Origin: Linnemannia elongata
Taxonomy: Eukaryota > Mortierellomycota > Mortierellomycetes > Mortierellales > Mortierellaceae
Reading direction: 5' to 3'
Length of the DNA stretch: 64,000 bases
NCBI GenBank assembly: GCA_036320915.1
Contig: JAXBDG010000002.1
Location: forward strand, 3,376,001 to 3,440,000
Positions within the stretch are counted from its first letter, which is position 1. Each line of letters begins with the position of its first letter. The notes beneath the pieces were generated by a model. The model was not told the DNA's origin. It was given only the letters and a program-made list of their open reading frames with translations, and did no database searches. Positions 34,601 through 45,700 of the stretch are shown here, piece after piece. Position numbers and translations under genes: made by a program.

Positions 34601-35898
34601 CTTCACCTTTTAATATTTTTTTGCTTGAGTGGATCTTGATTCCACTTCCTTTCCTCGCGCCAACGGCCGAAACCTGTACTTACGTTCTCATTTTTTTTTA
34701 TTACTATCTTTGTACTTTGTGCTTTTCCTTGTAATGTATTTTGTTCCCGCTATTATGACACCCCAAAAAACACCGCCTAGACTCTTTGTAAATACCTATT
34801 CCTCTATAAAAGTTATCATTCATCATTCATATGCTGTTGTCTCTGGGATAGAGTGAAGATGGAACTGGGTGTGGTGGAACAAGAATAGGTACAGAAAATG
34901 ATGGGTGGAGTGAGTGAGTGCCAGAGAGAGTGTGTGTGAGGGAGGGAGAGAAAGAGGGAGTGATTAGAGACGGACTATTTGCTTGTATCCCTCCAGGTCA
35001 TTGTTAGTCTATCAGCATCTAGATATTACCTCATTGGAGAATATCGCGAAGATCAGCGTGTGAGATTGGCAAGCAAATTCAGGACGAACCAGCTCTACAC
35101 AAGACGTGAAGATCGCGTACACGGTGCGGTGGTCAACGAACAGGAACTGTTGCCAAATGAGCGCGGTGGAGATGGATGAGAGTGCGCACTTCATTTTTGT
35201 CGTAGGTCTTCTGATACACCTCCCCTCAATCCCTTCCTGTCCCATGTCTCTTTTTTTTTTCAATTGATCTCATCCTGAACCCCATGTATCTTTCCTTGCA
35301 TGGAGGATGGCGTTTTTTGTCCGTTGATATTACAGGGGGTTCTATTTTTTTTTTTTCCTTTGCGCAAGTCAAGGAAGGACCACGCCATGTGAAATTTCTG
35401 TGACCCCGCAATGTTTTCTTCACCTTGACTCCGCCTTACGCGTGGACGTACAATATACAATCACGGACTGCGGTACCAGAGACACTATAGTGACAAACGA
35501 CAATTACGATAGGTCTCTTCCCATGTTCAATGGTTAACGCCCAACCATTCCTTTTCACGTTTGCTTTTATGACATATCCATGCCGGGTTGCTAGTGTTGA
35601 CTCTGCACTTGGTCATCGTCTGCTTTAGGCAATGCCGAGACGTGAATGAATGACCCTGCAATGCGCTTCTTTTTTTTTTTTTTTCTGTTGATGAGTCATC
35701 TTCGCAGTCATAGGGCCATGTCAAAGGGGAATCACTTTCACTTTCACTTTTTTTTTTTTTTTTTTTTTCTTTTTTCTTTTTTCTGCCTTTTCTTTAAAAC
35801 CTTCACCCTCGCAACGCCTAGGACAATCACCCATACAACTTCAACAGGGAAACCACAGGACACAAAGGGACAGGAAACAATAGAATAAACAAACAAAA
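33935..35898. other. Intergenic region between CDC24 and the nitronate monooxygenase gene
   Basis: This 2 kb stretch has no convincing gene. T runs lie at 34573-34600 and 35748-35768. Small frames such as 34979-35179 (66 codons) show no recognisable features. A less biased patch from about 34970 to 35640 could be a decayed gene. The NMO leader ends ATAAACAAACAAAA just before the start codon. Confidence 0.45.
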
Positions 35899-37119
35899 AT
35901 GTCACCAGCAACAAACCAATTCTTATCCCTCTTCTCCCACATCATGCGTCGTACCCGCGGTGGCGTCGGTCTGGGCAAACTGCAGACCCCATGGTTCACA
36001 AAACCAATCGCCTCGGCCCCCATGAATGGATGGTCGGACCCGAAACTCGTCGCAGCCGTCGCCAACCATGGGGGTGTCCCCATCTATCCCATCGGGTACT
36101 TTACCGACCCGGCAAAGATCCTCAAGGACCTCCAGAGTATCCTGCCTTTACTTTCGGATAACGGAAATAGCGAGGAAGAAGGGGCGGACAGGACAGAGTT
36201 CTTGCCGTATGCGGTCGGCTTTATTACATTTTGGCTTGATCGTCAAGGACCAGACCTGCTGCTCAAGATCCTGCAAGGTCAAGGCGATCTCCCTCATCCG
36301 ACACCCCCATCCACCGAAACCACAACGACGGGAGCCCAAAAGGCCCTTCGACCCCCAGCAGCTGTTTGGTTCTCCTTTGGCGACTACCGACCCTACTTGA
36401 AACTCGTCCGCCAACACGGCGCGGCCGGCACAAGGGTCATCGTCCAAGTCCAAACCGTCCAAGAGGCCATCGACGCACAACAAGACGGAGTCGACGTGAT
36501 CGTTCTTCAAGGCACCGAATCTGGAGGTCATGGCGCCCAGCGTGTTCGACCTCTCCTGTCTTTCATCCCCGAGGTCGTCGAAGCTCTCCAGGAGCGTAAC
36601 AAAGTCAATGGCCTCAAAGTCCCCGCGATCCTGGCAGCCGGCGGCATCTCAATCCATTCCCAATGGCGTGCCGTACAATCCTTGGGAGCTTCAGGAGTCG
36701 TTATCGGAACAGGATTTATGCCAACTTTCGAATCTCCTGGCCCTCAACACGCCAAAGCCCGGATTCTGAACGCCGGTGATGGAGGAGACTCGACAGTCCG
36801 GACTCGAATCTTTGACGAGCTCCGAGATTTTGGATGGCCCGAGGGGTATGACGGTCGAGTGATTCGGAACCTGGTGACGGACCGTGAAGAGGAGGATATG
36901 AGGACCCGAGGAGTAGTTGAACCCAAGGGTGCAGAGGCGTTCAAGGTTTTGAGAGAGGATCGGACAGGAACAAAGGAGGATTGGAACCGTGCAGTGAAGG
37001 ACCAGGATCTGGATTTTATCCCTCTCTGGGCGGGGACTGGTGTAGGTTTGTTGAAGAAGCAGATGTCTGCCGCTGAATGGATGGATAGGCTTCTTGGTGA
37101 GAGTGAGAAGGACAAATAG
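35899..37119 (+). CDS. Nitronate monooxygenase / 2-nitropropane dioxygenase family protein
   Basis: FMN-dependent TIM-barrel enzyme that oxidises propionate-3-nitronate or alkyl nitronates, thought to detoxify them. A single exon encodes 406 residues, the usual class length. Motifs: the N-terminal barrel strand KPIASAPMNGWSDPKLVAAVANHGG, the GTESGGHGAQR loop that carries the catalytic histidine of class I enzymes, VPAILAAGGIS and GASGVVIGTGFM, which hold the FMN phosphate, and a C-terminal LWAGTGVGLLK. No targeting signal is obvious, so it is probably cytosolic. An AATAAA lies only 17 nt after the stop (37136-37141). It converges with CCDC47. Family assignment is firm; the substrate is inference. 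Confidence 0.92.
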   Translation: MSPATNQFLSLFSHIMRRTRGGVGLGKLQTPWFTKPIASAPMNGWSDPKLVAAVANHGGVPIYPIGYFTDPAKILKDLQSILPLLSDNGNSEEEGADRTEFLPYAVGFITFWLDRQGPDLLLKILQGQGDLPHPTPPSTETTTTGAQKALRPPAAVWFSFGDYRPYLKLVRQHGAAGTRVIVQVQTVQEAIDAQQDGVDVIVLQGTESGGHGAQRVRPLLSFIPEVVEALQERNKVNGLKVPAILAAGGISIHSQWRAVQSLGASGVVIGTGFMPTFESPGPQHAKARILNAGDGGDSTVRTRIFDELRDFGWPEGYDGRVIRNLVTDREEEDMRTRGVVEPKGAEAFKVLREDRTGTKEDWNRAVKDQDLDFIPLWAGTGVGLLKKQMSAAEWMDRLLGESEKDK

Positions 37120-37885
37120 GGGATTGGTATTCTAAAATAAAAGTAGTTTGCTTCTCTGACTTTTTTATTGTTTTTGTTTCCCAGTATCATTCGATTCTAT
37201 GTCATGATACCGAGATGGGTGATTCTTGACAGCTTTATTAATATTGTCAGTAGGCTTGAACAATTGTGCCCCTCCCCCCAAAAGATTATTTCTGGCTTGT
37301 ATCTGGGAGTAATGAGAGTAGGCAAGAGAATCAGGTGCATTGATTTGAATGTCACAACGACAATTACGTTTACTTAACAATGAGAGAAGGATCACGTTGA
37401 GTAGGTGATGGGAGTTTGTCGAAAATGAAGCTGGGCGATTGAAGGCCAAAGAGCAGGTAAAGAGTGAATGAAAAAAGGCAAGAGGAAGGACAACCTCCAA
37501 GTCCTGTCGTGGGCGAAGACAAAGAAAAGCACAACCTCCTTTGTATGGTCATGGACCCTGAACGCGCTTTGAAACAAACGACATAATGTCAATTATAGAT
37601 CGTTCAATTAAAAAAATATTTCATATGTGCCGATCCATTTTGAATGAATATCCTTGGGCGCTTGAAGCCATCGTTGCAAGAGAACCATCTAGACAGGTCA
37701 AAGAGAAAAACGTAAGTCTTCAATATGGTACAGCAACAAGACACTGAATTTTCAAGTGAAGGGACCAAGAGGTTGTGCAAAAGAAATAAAATGTCATTCG
37801 TCTTTATTACTGGCCAATTCAACTTTTACGCGAAAATATAAAAAAGTAGAAACCAAACATTTTCAGAGAAAAAAATCGTTGGCAC
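37120..37885. terminator. Convergent 3' regions of the NMO and CCDC47 genes
   Basis: This 766-bp tail-to-tail gap carries AATAAA at 37136-37141 for NMO (plus strand) and AATAAA on the minus strand at 37803-37808 for CCDC47. No gene is seen between them. Confidence 0.55.
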
Positions 37886-39600
37886 TTAGGCCCGTGTGGT
37901 GACCTTCTTCTGGCGCTTCTTGAGAGCTTTCTTCTCCTCCTTGGCAGCCAACTTGCGCTGAGCATCGGGCGACAAGTTCTTCTCGGCCTCACGCCTCTCA
38001 CGAAGACGCTTTTCCTCCAGCTCACGAGCCTTCTCTGCCTGCGCCTTCTTTCCGATCTCCTTTGAAGCCTCTTCGCGAGCCTTGACAATCTTGTTCTTGA
38101 TCTAATTGCAAGTTGTTGCCAGAATATTTTGCGAGTGTTGTTAGCAACCATCTTCATTTCTTACTAACAGGGTTGATCGAGGTGACATCCAAGGTCAAGA
38201 TGACTAGGGGGCTGATTCCTGACATACCACAGAGGTGACATGGCAATCCTGAGGAAGTCCATCCAAGCATGCAATCAAAGCCTCGACGAGAGGAAGAACC
38301 TTGCGGGCCTCAGTTGCCTTGGGCAAGCGGAACGACAACGAGATACGCTTGGCATAGGGTTTCGTGGGGAGACTAAAGGTAGGAAGCAACTTACAGCCAA
38401 TTAATTGCATTTTTCTTCTATTACAGCACTGACAGAACTTTCGGCGATATTGAAGGAAAGAGAATGGACTTACGACTCGGGCTTGGCGGCAGGCTGGTCA
38501 GAGACGATAAAGTAGTCGAGCCACTCAGCAGCCTGGTTCAGCTTGTCGGCAACTAAAGGCAAGATGGCCTCGGTCAACTCGCTGGACTCGGTCAAAGTGA
38601 TCAACGATTCGTCCAGTGACTTTTGGTTTGATGCTTTGGTGAAGGTGGTGAGATCGTAGTTGCGGTTGCGGATCTTTGTTCCTGACGTCTTGGGGACAAC
38701 AGCAAAAACACCGTCGCTGTACTCCTCGGGGTTCATGGTAACGTTGAGCGTGCAAGTATCGAGAACGGGAGTCGAAAACAAGGTGAAGATAGTCCTGATC
38801 AGGTCCTGACGGGGCTTCATCTGTTGATAGCAATGGAAGGGTTGATATGAAGGTACAGATCGTTAGATTTGTACGCGATCTATCGCACGCGTGAGATACA
38901 TCGGAGCTTTCATGTACGATTTACACAAAACGAAAAAAAAGAACTTGCCTTAATCAAACCGTGGACAGTAGCAACGTGGCGACGACCGGTCAAGTAGATG
39001 ATGTACTCATGGGGAGCATCGATAGCGAGCTCTGCTCCGTTGTCACCAACACGCGAAAAGTTGGCGCGGAAGAGAGGGAGCATGACGGCCATGGTGGTCT
39101 TGGCGAGGACTTCGTTGTGCTTTTTGCCGAACATATATGTGATGAGGATCAACAAGATAATGCTGAGATACATGAACTCATGGCCGAACTGCTCAAGCAA
39201 GTCCTCCATCGCTATTTAAGTATGCGACAAAAGGGTGAGGGAAAACGATCGAGTCAGAAGCTGCCATCAGGTGTATAGTTGCTGTTCTGTTCATCCTGAC
39301 ATGGTCTCCCACAGTTATTGCTCCAATGCTATCCTGTGCATCCAGGTTGCGCTGTTGCTTGTTGCTGTGTCTTACAGTTAAACCGAGGGAGCGCTGCAGT
39401 TGCTTGTTCGAGGAAGCCAGCTATATGGATGGAAGGAAAGTGAACAAAGGAGTCCTGGTCAGCTGCAAAAGTCATTATTGCCATGAGTTAAAGAATAAAA
39501 ACTGGCCCTCAGAGTGAATTCTAGTGGAGCTAGTTGTGTTACCTGCTTGGACGGATGCCAGCATGGCGATGGAGGCAGCCAGGCCGAGAATACGCGACAT
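37886..39600 (-). CDS. CCDC47 homologue (DUF1682), ER membrane PAT-complex subunit
   Basis: ER membrane protein of the CCDC47/DUF1682 family, which in animals joins the PAT complex and the multipass translocon to help membrane-protein insertion. Five exons: 39600-39543, 39211-38949, 38820-38474, 38372-38228, 38101-37886; 342 residues, shorter than human CCDC47 (483) and about right for fungi. Visible: signal peptide MSRILGLAASIAMLASVQA, a transmembrane helix YLSIILLILITYMFG (about 35-49), a cytosolic alpha/beta domain (GRRHVATVHGLI; DGVFAVVPK; LDYFIVSD) and a highly charged C-terminal helix rich in E, K and R (about 272-342), as in the family. Intron 2 uses a GC donor, AAG|GCAAGT, with acceptor CAACAG; the flanking exons are in phase and homologous. 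Confidence 0.92.
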
Positions 39601-39815
39601 TTGGAAGTGGTGTGGGAGGGATGAGAAGACGAGACGGAGTGAGATGATGACTTCAGTTTATCTCAACAACCCAAAAGGAAAAGACGGAGGGAGTCAACGG
39701 ACCAAAAGCCACCAATCATTTTTGATTTCCTCAACAGAGAAGGTTCGTTCGTTCATAAGAAAAATTGCGCGATCAGTTTTATTCTATTCGAAAAAAAAAG
39801 AGGACATGGTGGGTA

Positions 39816-41639
39816 TCATTGAATGCTGCAGACAGCAAGAGAGCGACGAGCTTCAATCTCCCGGATCCAGCCCAGAACCGTCTGAAGTCGCTGTCGCACC
39901 GACGTCTGCTTCAGTAACTCGTACTTTTGATCCTGACGAACCGGCAAGATCGACCCGACCCAGAAAGAAAACGACCGTCCGTCATCCTCAATCATTTCGC
40001 CAAACTCCCTCTCAAGACGTTGTGTCGCCAAAGGTCCAAGACGATCCTGCATGTGGGATACAAATCCTTGAAGGATCTGCATCAGTTGCTTTTGTGAGAC
40101 CAATTCCAGCTCCACGTTGTGTAGATCCTTTAGACCCAAAACAACCTCTTGTTCCTCCTCATCTTGGGCATTCGCAGGCGGTTGCTCTTCAGTCCTTGAT
40201 GGCTGTGAGGAAGTCGAAGCATTCGCTGCGGACACTGTTGTAAAGCGCGCATTGACTGGATTCGTACTTGTCGGTATAGATCGCTCGGAACGGGTCAATG
40301 AAGGCGAAAGAGTCGAAAGGGGAGACGATCTTTGACTATTCCTGCTCCGCCGTCGGTCCAACAGCTGTTCCTCTGTGTCCTCGTCTCCGCTACTTTCGCC
40401 TTTGTCGCTGTCGGTGTCGCTGTCGATGGTATTGTCCTTATCCCGATACGCAGAGAATGCTTCAGTCGATCCGTCATGGTCGTCCGTCATGGATCGTTGT
40501 ACTTGCTCCAGCCGAAGCGTAGCAACATCCATGACTGCCTTTTCTTGCCCTCGCTCTTGCTCCTCCGAAATGTCGTCAATCAGCTCCACTGCGGTGGCCG
40601 TGTAATAGCCGTCGAGCATCGAATAAGTGAGGATCTGGAAACGCGACAGTCCAATAGTCTCGACCAGGGCACGTCCGTCGGGCAAAAGTTCCAGTGACAC
40701 AATCTTGAGCAATGTCCCGTACTCTCGACTCGGCTCCCACCTGGTGACGGCTTCGTCCATGGCGAACCGGTGCTGTTTCCGTTGTTGGGGCGGGAGGACC
40801 ATGCCGAAGACCTTGCTCTCGGTCTTGAGGACGTTTCGGAGCATCCTTCGGTAACGAGGTTCAAAGACCAGGAGATAGCAGGGCATCCGAGGAAAAATGA
40901 GCGAGTTAATAAAGAGCGGGGTCATAGCCAAGTTCGGATCGAGATCGCGTTGTTCCTCCGCGCTTGTTGTTGTTGTTGCATAACTGGAAGACCCCTCGAT
41001 CTCGTTTTCAGCGCTTTGGCGAACCATGAAATTAATTAGCCGGACAAGGGCCTTGTTGACCGGCTGGTTGTGATAGAACATGTAGAGGGGTAGCTTGCGT
41101 CGGCAGAGGGGACAGTTGGGGTTGTGATCGAGCGAAGTGATGAGGCAACTCTTGCAGAGGGTGTGACCGCAAGACGTTGTGAGGGGTTGGTCGAAGACAA
41201 GGAAGCAGACTTGACACTCGGTCTCCTGCTGGATCTTGGGCCGAAGTGTTTCTATGACCTGAGAAACGTGTTGGTAAAAGTTTGGAGTCGGAGCCGGCTC
41301 AGAAGAGGTTTCGAGATCCTTGAGGATAGGGGGTGCAACAGCGACGTGGGCCGAGGAAGCGGAGGAAGTTGACGACGAAAGGGTTCCAGTATGAAGGTCC
41401 TCTTGGAGACAGGCAGCGCGCCAGGCGGTGGTGAGACTTTGGAGAGTGACATCGATAGAGAGCTGGTCGGCTGAGTGGATGTTGGAGCGAGCGCAGGCGG
41501 GAAATGGACAGTGAATTTGCTGGCGGAAAGCGATTGACTGCAATGGTGGTAGACAAGCCTGGCAAGCAGTGAATCCGCAAGGAAGGGTGATGGGATTGTG
41601 CAAGAGGTATTTGCATATTCTGCATTGTAAAGGTAGCAT
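39816..41639 (-). CDS. Double-RING and LON substrate-binding domain protein (LONRF-like)
   Basis: Predicted ubiquitin E3 ligase of the LONRF type. A single exon encodes 607 residues. The N-terminus has a RING-like finger (about 6-50, CRICKYLLHNPITLPCGFTAC..C, CPFPAC) and a second canonical C3HC4 RING (about 142-182, CQVC..CGHTLCKSC..CPLCRRKL). From about 238 to the end lies the ATP-dependent-protease La (LON) N-domain (TPLFINSLIFPRMPCYLLVFEPRYRRML ... VFGMVLP ... GTLLKIVSLELLPDGRALVETIGLSRFQI), interrupted by an acidic Ser-rich insertion (about 385-500). Animal LONRF proteins also have TPR repeats between the RINGs; none are seen here. It lies 215 bp upstream of CCDC47 on the same strand and diverges from the EH-SPRY gene. 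Confidence 0.93.
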   Translation of the reverse strand: MLPLQCRICKYLLHNPITLPCGFTACQACLPPLQSIAFRQQIHCPFPACARSNIHSADQLSIDVTLQSLTTAWRAACLQEDLHTGTLSSSTSSASSAHVAVAPPILKDLETSSEPAPTPNFYQHVSQVIETLRPKIQQETECQVCFLVFDQPLTTSCGHTLCKSCLITSLDHNPNCPLCRRKLPLYMFYHNQPVNKALVRLINFMVRQSAENEIEGSSSYATTTTSAEEQRDLDPNLAMTPLFINSLIFPRMPCYLLVFEPRYRRMLRNVLKTESKVFGMVLPPQQRKQHRFAMDEAVTRWEPSREYGTLLKIVSLELLPDGRALVETIGLSRFQILTYSMLDGYYTATAVELIDDISEEQERGQEKAVMDVATLRLEQVQRSMTDDHDGSTEAFSAYRDKDNTIDSDTDSDKGESSGDEDTEEQLLDRRRSRNSQRSSPLSTLSPSLTRSERSIPTSTNPVNARFTTVSAANASTSSQPSRTEEQPPANAQDEEEQEVVLGLKDLHNVELELVSQKQLMQILQGFVSHMQDRLGPLATQRLEREFGEMIEDDGRSFSFWVGSILPVRQDQKYELLKQTSVRQRLQTVLGWIREIEARRSLAVCSIQ

Positions 41640-42066
41640 GATGTTTCTGAAGGTTGAATGCAGTTGTGCGAGGAAGTAGACTGGCTATACAAGTGATGGG
41701 TGAATTCGAAGGAAGGAGGGTATCTGTTTTTATTGTAAAGGGAGGTGATGAGAATGAGGAGAGAGAGGCAAAGAATAAGAAGTGAAGAAACAGGGAGGGT
41801 AGCTAAAGAGAGAGTTGGAATTACATGAACTTGTAGGCTGAGTCATCGGGTTTAAAAAGAAACATAGAAAGGGTGAGTAGAGAAGTCCAAGAAAGTATCG
41901 CTGGGGTCAAGTTGTTTCCATGGGGAGGGGATGACAGGGTTTAGCTTGGCTCTCTTTGAGGCCACGGTATATCATTTTGGTGGTCTGGTCAGGCACGGGG
42001 CAGAGAGGTGTTTTTTGATGGGGAGAACAAACGACGCTGAATCCATCGTGGATACATACATACATA

Positions 42067-42099
<33 letters not shown>

Positions 42100-42709
42100 G
42101 TGGCAACAAGCTAGAAATGGATTCCGGGGCATGATAGGACTGACGAAGGAAGAAGAAGGAATAAAAAAAAAAAAAAAAAAAAAAAAAGGCGAGGCTGGCC
42201 CCCTTGTTTTCTTTGTGCTTCTCCCCACTCGCCATGCTCACATACAGTACAGAGTCGCACACGCGAGAGAACAAAGACAAGGGGAGGGAGAAGAAGGAAA
42301 AGAAGGAATAGAAAAAAAGTCAAAAAATGATGGCGAGTCAAAGACCCTGTTTTTTACCTTCTAGTCCTTTTTGCCCTTCTTTCCTGCCCCCCCTACCTTA
42401 TTCGCCACTTGCTTGTCTACCTTCTTTCTTTCTTGCTTGCTTGCTTTTACTTGCACAGCCGACTTTCAGACTGACAGACAGCAAAAGCAACAACAACCCC
42501 CACTCGCCGCCGTCTCTCCCTCTCTCTCCCTCTCTCTCTCTCTCTCGTTTTCTTTTGCTCACACTTCCTCCCTCTCCTTCGCGCTCTTTTTTTCTTTTCT
42601 TTTTTCTTTCTTTATTCCTCCTCCCCCTTCTTCGCTTTTCTCTTTTCTCATCTTCCACCCGCTCCTCTCTCTCTCTCTCATCCCTTCTTCTCATTCAACC
42701 GCTACTTCC
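41640..42709. promoter_or_regulatory. Divergent promoter of the LONRF-like and EH-SPRY genes
   Basis: This 1070-bp head-to-head region holds no gene. It contains a T30 run (42069-42098) and an A25 run (42163-42187) only 64 nt apart, then a C/T-rich leader from about 42360 to 42705. The EH-SPRY frame stays open upstream of its start, but this part is leader-like. Confidence 0.55.
42069..42187. repeat. Poly(T)30 / poly(A)25 inverted homopolymer pair
   Basis: T30 at 42069-42098 and A25 at 42163-42187 are separated by 64 nt. They could pair as a stem, and both would disfavour nucleosomes in this divergent promoter. Confidence 0.8.
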
Positions 42710-45700
42710 ATGTTCCCTCTCCCAGGGCAGGGTAGCCCCCACCCCTACCCTCAACTGCAGCAACCACATCCACAGCAACATCCGCAGCACAACCACTCTC
42801 TTCCTCACTTGCAGCAGCAGCAGCCCCATCCTCAACATCTGCATCACCACCAGCAACAACAGCATGGCGGGTGGCCTGGATACCCTTCCCCCAACTCAGG
42901 AGCCCCTCCACCTTACCAACCTCAGGCACCCCTTCAGCAACAACATCTGCCCCGGCCTCAGTCACTCTACTCTCCTCAGACTCAATATAAGCAGCAGACA
43001 CCAACCCCCGTCACCAGCTATGGCTCCTCGTCCTCAACCTCGGCTACGTCCTCGCCCTTCTATCGACCACAATCAACCTTCTCCCCGACAGGGTCAGTTG
43101 GCTCTGGGGCACCCGCCACCCCACCCATCACTTCAATAGCTTCAATGACTGGTGGAGGCGTGTCTGCCTCGACGCCTATCGCAGGCGTTCGTGCTTCGTC
43201 GCCCATGCCCACCCCTGCTCCAGCACTGTACAAGGTCGAAGTCAGCGACAGCCAGATTCAGTCGTGGCAACAGAAGCAGCAACAGCAGCAACAGCACAAC
43301 ATCAAGGTCGAGGTCTCCTCGTCGACAACCCAGCCAAAACCGCAACCTCCCCTCCCTCTCTCCCTCAGTCCGGCTGTTGCTTCTCCTGTCATCCCGAGCA
43401 CCCAATCCCCCGTTAGGGATGTGTACGCCGAGATCCAGCTCCAGCTTAAGCGTCAGAGTCAGCTGCAGGCTATTCAACAAAGTAGCCGTCGAGACACGAC
43501 CATCGGAGGCGCATCCCCTCAACTGTCCAACACATGGAACACCAGCAACTCGACCACTTCGCCCCCAATTCCTTCAAGCATGGGATCCGCAGGACACAGC
43601 CCCTTCCCTACACCCTCCACCTTGCCACAGACCTCCGTCGGAGGAGTAGCAGGAGGGTGGCAACAACAGCCTACGCCTGTGGAGCATCAGTCCTCGCTCA
43701 CGGACATTACTCCGCCCGCAGGGGCCTTCTCTCAGGAATCCTCATTAACAACGCTCGATCCAGCGCCCTCAGCAGCCAACAGCGTCAATGCTCGATTCTC
43801 TCGCCCCTATGGACCATCAAACCAACAGCCATCTTATCCCTCCGCGATAGAACAGCAGTCATCCTTGACAGAGATCGATGACACCTTCAAGTCTGGATTT
43901 GGATCAGGAAACCGATCTTATTCTGGAGGAGCTGGAGGCAACTTTACTGGCAGTCGACCCCACTCGAGCCAGGGACAGTCATTCAACTCTGCTTACCCGT
44001 CCGCAATCGAACAACAGTCGTCTTTAACAGAGATTGACTCTATACCCTCCGCACTCACGGAAATCGACAACATCCCATCCTCGCTGACAGTCCTAGACGA
44101 CCTGCCTCACAGGCTTGAGGACCAATCCCCCTTGACGGTGGTGGATGACTTACCCTATGGACTCCAAGAACAATCGTCTTTGACAGAGGTCGACAATCTT
44201 CCACATGCGTTGTCGGAACAATCATCTTTGACTGAGGTGGAAGAGCCCAAAAAGGATGCACCATTGTCGCTCATGTCTGGAATTACTGGCTCCAAGGACA
44301 GCGGGATTCAGCGGAAGAAAACCTCGGTCACCCCGGCCACTGTTGCCGCCACAGCTCGAGCGACTGCTTTCTCTGCTACCTCAGCAGCATCTCCAACGTT
44401 GTCGACAACAACCTCAACGATGGCTTCGCCGATCTCGCCAGCTGTGAGAGCACTCTCGGACGCCAACTCGGCCGCCTTTACCATGAGCAACTGGTCACTG
44501 CCTGACGATTTTACCGAGCCGACGACGACAGCTGCACCGGAGCAGGATACTAACGGCGGCGACCGGATCCAGTCACCTACTTTAACTCACGCTGGGCGCT
44601 CACCTGCTCTGACAAACATCAACACTACCTGGGACCGGACTGATTTTGAATCATCGACTCCTGTGGACAGCGCCAAGCCTGGAGTAGTTCTGTACCCTCT
44701 CAGCCCAACCACAGCGGACGAATCCGGCGGACGAAATTCTCCGATGTGGAAACCTCCTTCCCTATCGGCAGCCAACTCGATCAACAGGAAGCGGGACTTG
44801 ACACCTCCAGTGCCACCAGCCAAGCCAGCCTCACTCCTGCAGGCCAATGCCAACCGCATATTAAGTCCACAGTCGAGCGCCACAGGGACCGAGTTGACAT
44901 CGGAGGAAATCCATTTGCAGCATCAGCTGCCGATCTTGCAATCAACTCCCATTCGGCCTGTGATCGAGTTCAACATTGACACGGAACATATCGATAGTGA
45001 GGACGACATTCACAGCGTAGGCACAGAAGAGGATGAGGATGACGAGGGCGCCGACATTGTGAACGAAATTGACGAGTTCGAGGCGCTTCTTTCCAAGAGC
45101 GACGGCGTCACCGCGCTCATTCGGGACTTGCAGTCGAGTATGTCATTATCGAGGTCATCATCCGGCAGTGGTTCGCTCGCCAAGGCATCGGCTGGCACTG
45201 GAGACAGGGACAACAACAACTTGAACCCGGTCAAGAGGAATGACAGTACCAGCAGTCATGCCAGTCAGCGGGGAAACGATCTGATGGCAAGGTTGGCGGA
45301 CACCCTACCCGAGGATACAAAGCCCAATTTGACCTCTCCACCACAGCAAGCCGTTGCTCCCGCGCCCCCTGTATTGACTGCGGTGGAGAGTACCGAGAGT
45401 TATGATTTGCCACGACTAGCCACGACTCAATTTGAGTGGACCTTTTCGGAATCAGAGCAAGCGACCTATGAGCGAATCTACAGTCTCTGGGAGCGTCCAG
45501 CTGAGGAATGTGTCTCTTGTAAGTAATACCATTGCACTTTTTTGACTGAGCGAGTTGAGTAGTTCAGGGTCACTGACTGTGCTTTTTTTTCTTGCTCCCA
45601 ATCATAGCTGATATAGCAGGAAAGGTGTTTATGACCCTTGGCTTGTCCAGCCATGACCTTTTTGCAATTTGGTAAGACCACTGCCGCTATCGCCGTATTG

